Positions 7,256-11,812 of a stretch of DNA of 11,812 bases are shown piece after piece; positions within the stretch are counted from its first letter, which is position 1, and each line of letters begins with the position of its first letter. Below the pieces are notes generated by a model. That model was not told the DNA's origin and did no database searches. It saw nothing but the letters and a program-made list of their open reading frames with translations. Both the position numbers and the translations under genes were made by a program. The DNA is taken from assembly GCA_003164305.1 (NCBI GenBank), contig PLSZ01000181.1, positions 1-11,812 on the forward strand. The letters are read 5' to 3'. The DNA is from Acetobacteraceae bacterium (lineage in GTDB: Bacteria; Pseudomonadota; Alphaproteobacteria; Acetobacterales; Acetobacteraceae).

Positions 7256-8164
7256 GTGGCCAACGTAACGTTCTCATCACCGGTCATGGCGAAAGATGTC
7301 ACGGTCTACGCGGTCGCGGGTGACCGTGGCACGATTCTGGCGGTCGCCAAGGCGCACAAGATTCCGATCCCGTTCGATTGCCAGGACGGCGAGTGCGGCT
7401 CGTGCCTTGTGCAGGTGACGCATCTCAATCCGGAAGCGAAATATGCCATCGCGCTGACCGAAAAGGAAAAGGAGATGTTGCGGCAGCTCGGCAAGATCAC
7501 CCGGGCGGAGATTCAGGCCGCCGAGGTCAGCGACATGCCGCCGCGTTATCGCCTGGCCTGTCAGTGTTTCGTGCGCAACGAAGACATCATCGTCACGTTC
7601 GAGGGCGATGAGACATTGCCGGCTCAGGGGCCGCATATCACGCACGCGGCGAAACGTTACACGGGCGGGATCGAGATCAATACGCTGGACGAGTTCCTCG
7701 GTTATGCCGTGAAGGTCGAGGCCGACGCCGCGGTACATTTCGATGAGATCGCGGCCTCAATGGAAGCCTGCGGCAATCAGGAAGTCGGAAAGCTGTTCCG
7801 CCAGTTGGCGGGTTTTTCGCGGCTGCATCTGGCGGAGGCGACGGCACGCGCCGGAACGCTCGACGCGACGAAAATGATTCCGCCGGAATATGTGTGGCCG
7901 GATCACGCGACCCCCGAGCGCACGTCGTTGTGGGCCGGCGATCCGACGCTGTCGCGGGTCGATGCGTTGCGCGCGGCGTTGCAGGGCGAGCGGCGCGGTT
8001 ACGAATTTTACGCCGCCGTGGCCGCGACGACGAAGCTGCCGGAAATCGCCACGATGGCGCGGGAGTTCGTTAAGGAGGAAGCCGAGCACGTCAAGGTGCT
8101 CGAGGCCTGGATCACGCGCGAAGAGTGGATTCTGAAGCACGCCCACGAAAGTGAAACGGTTTGA
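7256..8164 (+). CDS. Shethna (FeSII)-type [2Fe-2S] ferredoxin fused to a ferritin-like domain
   Basis: This 302-residue fusion has two domains. Residues 1-120 resemble the Azotobacter FeSII (Shethna) protein, which binds oxidised nitrogenase and shields it from oxygen: the start ANVTFSSPVM, then CQDGECGSCLVQVTHL and YRLACQ, with cluster cysteines C42, C47, C50 and C102 (C-X4-C-X2-C), and the charged insert LTEKEKEMLRQLGKI between them. After a linker (about 120-140), residues 143-290 form a ferritin-like four-helix domain with E155, H191, E245, E250 and an E275-x-x-H278 pair; helix 2 has S188 where rubrerythrins usually have Glu. Free FeSII is about 120 residues, so the tail is an addition. 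The gene has its own sigma-54 promoter and shares a NifA site with nifV. I infer oxygen, peroxide or iron protection of nitrogenase. Domain assignments are firm; the role is inference. Confidence 0.88.
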   Translation: MANVTFSSPVMAKDVTVYAVAGDRGTILAVAKAHKIPIPFDCQDGECGSCLVQVTHLNPEAKYAIALTEKEKEMLRQLGKITRAEIQAAEVSDMPPRYRLACQCFVRNEDIIVTFEGDETLPAQGPHITHAAKRYTGGIEINTLDEFLGYAVKVEADAAVHFDEIAASMEACGNQEVGKLFRQLAGFSRLHLAEATARAGTLDATKMIPPEYVWPDHATPERTSLWAGDPTLSRVDALRAALQGERRGYEFYAAVAATTKLPEIATMAREFVKEEAEHVKVLEAWITREEWILKHAHESETV

Positions 8165-8202
8165 TCGCGGTTCGGTCGCGGGTCGAACCCATGACCGCTC
8201 CT

Positions 8203-8208
8203 GGAGGA
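8203..8208 (+). promoter_or_regulatory. ribosome binding site fixing the GTG start at 8216
   Basis: GGAGGA lies 7 nt before GTG at 8216. The nearby ATG at 8209 is out of frame. The protein from this GTG begins in register with the homologous domain of the upstream fusion (SVEEFLAYA against TLDEFLGYA). Confidence 0.85.
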
Positions 8209-8215
8209 ATGGGCC

Positions 8216-8695
8216 GTGCAATCAGTTGAAGAGTTTCTCGCTTACGCCATCAACCTGGAAAGCGAGGCGGCGGATCGGTTTGGCCAACTCGCCGATGCGA
8301 TGGACGCCTGTGGCAATCGCGAGGTGGCGAAATTGTTTCGCCGTCTCGCGGATTATTCGCGGCTGCATCTGGCGGATGCGCGAGCGAGGTCGGGGTTCCG
8401 TGCCATTCCGGATATCAAGGCGGGTGATTTCTCCTGGCCTGGTATGGAAAGTCCGGAGACCGCGGCGATCTGGGCCGCCGATCCGTTCATCGGGCGGGAG
8501 CAGGCGCTGGACATCGCGCTCGACGCCGAGAAAGCGAGTCAGGAGTACTATCAGTCGGTGTTCGATACGACCGACGATCCCGAAATCAAAGTGCTCGCCG
8601 AGGAGTTCGCGGCTGAGGAAAGCGAGCATGTCGCCGAGCTGCGAAAGTGGATCGCGGCGCATCAATCCGGTCGGGCCTGGCCGGTCGGCCAGTAG
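8216..8695 (+). CDS. stand-alone ferritin-like (rubrerythrin-type) protein, paralogue of the upstream fusion tail
   Basis: This 159-residue, soluble, helical protein is a paralogue of residues 143-290 of the preceding fusion; the two align with a constant offset of 140 and no gap. Over the first 58 aligned positions I counted 33 identities by eye. Shared motifs are ACGN-x-EV-x-KLFR, SRLHLA-[ED]-A and EE-x-EHV. Candidate metal ligands are E15, H51, D54, E105, E110, E135 and H138. It lacks any ferredoxin part. It starts at GTG 51 bp after the fusion stop, in the same direction, so probably in the same NifA-driven transcript. It may form mixed oligomers with the fusion or act as a diiron oxidase or iron store. 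No rubredoxin-type CXXC tail is present, so it is not a full rubrerythrin. Confidence 0.85.
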   Translation: MQSVEEFLAYAINLESEAADRFGQLADAMDACGNREVAKLFRRLADYSRLHLADARARSGFRAIPDIKAGDFSWPGMESPETAAIWAADPFIGREQALDIALDAEKASQEYYQSVFDTTDDPEIKVLAEEFAAEESEHVAELRKWIAAHQSGRAWPVGQ

Positions 8696-8758
8696 CATCG
8701 ACTGACCGAAAGCAATATCAAACGGATAACGCAATGACGCACCGGCCATTAATCCGTC

Positions 8759-8781
8759 ATGCCAGGGCCTGACCCTGGCAT
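8759..8781. repeat. hairpin after the ferritin-like gene
   Basis: ATGCCAGGG (8759-8767) and CCCTGGCAT (8773-8781) form a perfect 9-bp stem around CCTGA. There is no T-run after it, so it resembles a dispersed palindromic repeat more than a classic terminator, though it lies 64 bp after the stop and could still end transcription. Confidence 0.65.
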
Positions 8782-8834
8782 CTCGTGATGCAGACCCCGA
8801 GCTCTCAGGGTGGGCATGATTCCCGGGCAGGCCG

Positions 8835-8857
8835 ATCCTCGGGTCGAGCCCGAGGAT
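8835..8857. repeat. REP-like palindrome, copy between convergent genes
   Basis: ATCCTCGGG and CCCGAGGAT around TCGAG, followed by GACG. Its flanks (GGCCG before, GACG after) match those of the copy at 11114-11136 inside the glucan synthase gene, so the shared unit is longer than the palindrome itself. It lies between the 8216 gene and the convergent 8924 gene. Confidence 0.85.
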
Positions 8858-8923
8858 GACGCTACGGGGGCGTCACGACCGAGAGGCAACGTCAACGCCG
8901 CCCCGGATGCAATCAACCCGCGC

Positions 8924-11812
8924 TCATCCAAGTTTCACAACCACCCGATGCGTGCGACCGTCATCCTGTAGTTTCAAACGTAACGGCCGCCCGGCGATCG
9001 CGGTGCCATCGGCCTCGGCGAAGACGAAGCCCTGGCTGACCCCATCCGGATTCTCCACCACGATCTCATACCGCGCGGAGCGGTACCGCAGTGTCATCTC
9101 GAAGCGCGGCCATGTCTTCGGAATACACGGGTCCAGCGCCAAGGTATCCCCGAACAGCCGCGCGCCAAGAATGCTCTCGACCCCGGCGCGCTGCATCCAT
9201 CCACCCGAGCCGGTGTACCACGTCCAGCCGCCGCGCCCGGTGTGAGGCGGTCTCGCGTAAACGTCCGCCGCGATGACATAGGGTTCCACCTTGTAGCGGA
9301 AGACCTCGGATCGCGTGCGAGCGTGGTTGATCGGGTTCAGCAGGGCGAACAACGCGGCCGCCTTGTCGCCCTCGCCGAGCGCCGCGAACGCCATGACCGA
9401 CCACAGGGCGGCATGCGTGTACTGGCCGCCATTTTCGCGGATCCCGGGCGGGTAGCCCTTGATATACCCGGGATCGAGCGTGGTCTTATCGAACGGAGGC
9501 GCGAACAGCAGCGCCAGTTGCTCGACCGGCCGGATCAGTTCGCGCTCGACCGACGCCATGGCCCGCGCCGCGCGTTCGCGATCGCCGGCCGCGGAGAGCA
9601 AAGCCCAGGATTGCGAGATCGCATCGATTCGGCATTCGGTGTCGGACGCGGCGCCAAGCGGCGTGCCGTCGTCGAACCACGCCCGCCGGTACCAGTCGCC
9701 ATCCCAGGCCTCGCGTTCCTGCGAGTCTCGCAGCGCATCGGCATGCGCCCGCCATGCCGCGGCTCGGGCCGTTTCCTGGCGTGATTCGGCGAGCGGAATG
9801 AAGGCTTCCAGCGCCGCCAACAGCAGCCAGCCGAGCCAGACGCTTTCGCCCTGACCAAGCTCGCCGACGCGGTTCATGCCGTCGTTCCAGTCGCCGGTGC
9901 CCATCAATGGCAGGCCGTGCACCCCGGTCGCCAGGCTGGCGTCCAGCGCACGCGCGCAATGCTCGAACAAGCTGCCGACCTCATCGGACACCGTCGGCTG
10001 GAAGAAGGCGTCATGCTCCCCGGCTCCCAGAAGCTGCCCTTCCAGATACGGCACCACCTCATCCAGCACGGCGGTATCGCCTGTCGCGCCGACATAATGC
10101 GCGACCGTGTAAGCCAGCCATGCCCGGTCGTCGGAAATCCGCGTGCGCACGCCCTGGCCCGAATGCGGCAACCACCAATGCTGCACGTCGCCTTCGAGGA
10201 ATTGCCGCGCCGCCGACCTCGGCAGATGCGCGCGAGTTACCGCGGGCAGCGCGTTGGCGAGCGCCATGCCGTCCTGCAACTGATCGCGAAACCCATACGC
10301 GCCGCTCGACTGGTAGAAGCCCGAGCGAGCCCAGACGCGGCAGACCAGCGTTTGGTACAGCAGCCAGCCGTTCAGCATGATGTCCATCGCGCGATCAGGC
10401 GTTTTCACCTGAACCGCGCCGAGCACGCCGTCCCAGAAGCGGCCGGCGGTCAGCAGAACCGCGTCGAGATCGGCCTCGCGATACCGGACGATCAGGTCGC
10501 GCGCGTCCGCCGCGTTCGCCGCCTGCCCAAGAAAGAACACGATCTCAACGACGCCGCCTGGCGGCAGCACGACCGTGGTCCGCAACGCGCCGCAAGGATC
10601 CAGCCCGGAGCCCACGGTTTTGGACAATGGCGCGTCTCCGGCGAACGCCGCGTCGCCGTTGGGAGCTTTGGGATGCGGCCCTTTGCCCGCCGCCGCTCCG
10701 GTGAGCGCCACCGGGCTCGCCAGCGAGCCGTCGCGGCCGATGAACTCGCGCCGGTCACCGGTCCAGTCGGACTGCCGGCCGGCGAGATCGGCGAACGCGA
10801 CTCTCGGCGCGAAAGCCGCGTGCCACGGATCGCGGGCGAACATCGCGCCGGTTTCCGGGTCGATCTCGGTCGATACGAACGCCGCCGAAGCGGTTCGCGA
10901 CGGGCCGAGCACCCATTCGACGTAGGCGGTCACCGACAGCCGCCGGGCGCGGCCCGACACGTTCATCAGCGTCAGGCGAGAAATCTTGATCGGATCGCCA
11001 GTGGGTTCGCCCCGCGTGGGTTCGCCCCTGTGACCGTCATCCTCGGGCTCGACCCGAGGATCTCTCGACGCACCAGGTGATTCAAAAGTCGGGCCAGGAG
11101 CCTGGGCTGGCCGATCCTCGGGTCGAGCCCGAGGATGACGGTCAGGCGGCCGAGGATAACGATCCGGGGAAAGGTTTTCGCCCTCGCCGGCCTTATCCGG
11201 ATGCCAATGGGGTTCGTCCCTCGTGGGTTTACCCCGGGACCCGTCGCCGGCACCGCCGATCGGCACGTATTGCAGCAGGTCGGCCGCGATCCCGTAAGCG
11301 TCATGTTCGAACCGGCTGTAGCCAAAACCATGCCGCGCCACATAGGTCGCGGAGTCGCGGCGGATCGGCGTTGCCGTCGGGCACCACAAATCCCCCGTCT
11401 CCTCGTCCCTGATATAGAAGGCCTCACCCGGGCGGTCGCTGACCGGATCGTTGGACCAGGGCGTGAGCTGGTTCTCCCTGCTGTTGGACGACCAGGTGTA
11501 GCCTCCGCCTTCCGTGGCCGTCTGGAAGCCAAAGGCCGGATTGGCGATGACGTTGATCCAGGGCGCCGGCGTCGATTGGCCCGGGCCAAGGAGGGTGACG
11601 TATTCCTTGCCGCCGGCGCCAAATCCGCCCAGCCCATTGAAAAATTCTAGCTCCGCCGTCGGCGGCGTTGCTTGCCGTTCGGGCGCGGCGGCGCGGGACC
11701 TCGCGAAGCGCCGGATCGGCGCGCTCGCGTCGGCGACGCGTTCGATCTGGTCCAACAGGCTCCCATGTTGCGCGGCCAGCACGACGCGGGCGGCGGAGAT
11801 CAGCAGCATCCG
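8924..11812 (-). CDS. ndvB: cyclic beta-1,2-glucan synthase, C-terminal part with GH94 domain
   Basis: NdvB/ChvB is a very large inner-membrane protein (about 2,800 residues) that makes cyclic beta-1,2-glucans for the periplasm; its C-terminal GH94 phosphorylase-like domain controls chain length. The last 963 codons are here and the frame is open at the right edge; the first methionine in view (11809) is internal. Seen: FFNGLGGFGAGGKEYVTLLG, GQSTPAPWINVIANPAFGFQ, YTWSSNSRENQLTPWSNDPV, EAFYIRDEETGDLW, SGAYGFRDQLQDGMAL, the GH94 catalytic-loop motif GDWNDGMNRVGELG (about residue 639 from 11809), ENGGQYTHAALWSVMAFA and GSGGWMQRAGVESILG. It ends with TGA at 8924-8926. An 86-codon repeat block (10997-11254) interrupts the conserved sequence without breaking the frame. 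It is not a nif gene and may mark the edge of the nif region. Confidence 0.92.
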   Translation of the reverse strand, partial: RMLLISAARVVLAAQHGSLLDQIERVADASAPIRRFARSRAAAPERQATPPTAELEFFNGLGGFGAGGKEYVTLLGPGQSTPAPWINVIANPAFGFQTATEGGGYTWSSNSRENQLTPWSNDPVSDRPGEAFYIRDEETGDLWCPTATPIRRDSATYVARHGFGYSRFEHDAYGIAADLLQYVPIGGAGDGSRGKPTRDEPHWHPDKAGEGENLSPDRYPRPPDRHPRARPEDRPAQAPGPTFESPGASRDPRVEPEDDGHRGEPTRGEPTGDPIKISRLTLMNVSGRARRLSVTAYVEWVLGPSRTASAAFVSTEIDPETGAMFARDPWHAAFAPRVAFADLAGRQSDWTGDRREFIGRDGSLASPVALTGAAAGKGPHPKAPNGDAAFAGDAPLSKTVGSGLDPCGALRTTVVLPPGGVVEIVFFLGQAANAADARDLIVRYREADLDAVLLTAGRFWDGVLGAVQVKTPDRAMDIMLNGWLLYQTLVCRVWARSGFYQSSGAYGFRDQLQDGMALANALPAVTRAHLPRSAARQFLEGDVQHWWLPHSGQGVRTRISDDRAWLAYTVAHYVGATGDTAVLDEVVPYLEGQLLGAGEHDAFFQPTVSDEVGSLFEHCARALDASLATGVHGLPLMGTGDWNDGMNRVGELGQGESVWLGWLLLAALEAFIPLAESRQETARAAAWRAHADALRDSQEREAWDGDWYRRAWFDDGTPLGAASDTECRIDAISQSWALLSAAGDRERAARAMASVERELIRPVEQLALLFAPPFDKTTLDPGYIKGYPPGIRENGGQYTHAALWSVMAFAALGEGDKAAALFALLNPINHARTRSEVFRYKVEPYVIAADVYARPPHTGRGGWTWYTGSGGWMQRAGVESILGARLFGDTLALDPCIPKTWPRFEMTLRYRSARYEIVVENPDGVSQGFVFAEADGTAIAGRPLRLKLQDDGRTHRVVVKLG
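11033..11062. repeat. 30-bp inverted repeat, left arm (contains the REP-like palindrome)
   Basis: The unit starts ACCGTCATCCTCGGG and ends CCCGAGGATC. It is itself palindromic (arms 11039-11047 and 11053-11061) and is the exact reverse complement of 11113-11142, 50 bp away. Confidence 0.88.
11113..11142. repeat. 30-bp inverted repeat, right arm (contains the REP-like palindrome)
   Basis: The unit starts GATCCTCGGG and ends CCCGAGGATGACGGT. It is the exact reverse complement of 11033-11062, and its internal palindrome occupies 11114-11122 and 11128-11136. The same sequence recurs at 8835-8861 outside the gene. Confidence 0.88.

Larger units (their letters stand above)
10997..11254 (-). mobile_element. 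in-frame palindromic insertion inside the glucan synthase gene
   Basis: Conserved glucan synthase sequence runs up to LLQYVPIG and resumes at DPIKISRLTL. Between them are 86 low-complexity residues rich in R, P, G, E and D (for example RGEPTRGEPTG). The block holds two inverted copies of a 30-bp unit (11033-11062 and 11113-11142). Near each end are two 15-bp-spaced repeats of the type GTGGGTTCGCCCC (11001-11013 and 11016-11028; degenerate copies at 11209-11220 and 11223-11235). The length, 258 bp, is a multiple of three. I infer insertion of a non-autonomous palindromic element; no transposase is visible, and the exact ends and any target duplication (perhaps GGCG) are uncertain. Confidence 0.72.

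Noticed and set aside
8696..8923. Possible small gene or factor-independent terminator in the gap after the ferritin-like gene
   Set aside because: The only short frame there has no ribosome site and covers the repeats, and neither hairpin is followed by a T-run.
9917..11080. A 387-codon plus-strand frame opposite the glucan synthase
   Set aside because: It mirrors a gene with strong NdvB/GH94 motifs and has no start signal or known domain.

Overview
This window is part of a nitrogen-fixation (nif/fix) gene region from a GC-rich proteobacterium. It is most likely an alphaproteobacterium of the Rhodospirillales/Acetobacteraceae or Rhizobiales type. The grounds are nif genes under sigma-54/NifA-type promoters, a cyclic beta-1,2-glucan synthase of the NdvB/ChvB type, and dispersed GTCATCCTCGGG palindromes of a kind common in alphaproteobacterial genomes. 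The exact genus cannot be read from the sequence.

Left part (1-4739). The first 98 codons of nifB leave the window on the minus strand. A 313-bp divergent control region (296-608) separates nifB from fixA-fixB-fixC-modD on the plus strand. This region has a near-symmetric layout: one sigma-54 -24/-12 promoter for each direction and two perfect TGT-N10-ACA NifA sites between them, each about 77 bp from one start point and about 128 bp from the other. fixABC encode the electron-transfer flavoprotein that supplies low-potential electrons to nitrogenase. The usual fourth gene, fixX, is missing, and modD, a molybdenum-linked phosphoribosyltransferase homologue, follows fixC directly.

Middle part (4740-6958). 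A palindromic repeat lies between convergent modD and a minus-strand pair. That pair is nifV (homocitrate synthase, for FeMo-co), followed 24 bp downstream by an EF2563-family (YqeB-like) molybdenum-hydroxylase maturation protein. Such a protein is not a standard nif gene.

Right-middle part (6959-8695). A second divergent control region holds a sigma-54 promoter for nifV, a sigma-54 promoter in the opposite direction and one perfect NifA site between them. The plus-strand promoter drives the most interesting locus of the window. Its first gene encodes a 302-residue protein whose N-terminal half is a Shethna/FeSII-type [2Fe-2S] ferredoxin, the family that gives nitrogenase conformational protection from oxygen in Azotobacter. 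Its C-terminal half is a ferritin-like four-helix domain. A second gene encodes a free-standing 159-residue paralogue of that ferritin-like domain; over about 145 residues the two align without a gap. Both start at GTG with strong ribosome binding sites. I infer a NifA-controlled oxygen- or iron-protection module for nitrogenase.

Right part (8696-11812). A short region with two hairpin repeats is followed by the C-terminal 963 residues (GH94 side) of a cyclic beta-1,2-glucan synthase on the minus strand, open at the window edge. An 86-codon in-frame block made of inverted and direct repeats interrupts its conserved sequence. It looks like a palindromic element that inserted into the gene and is translated.
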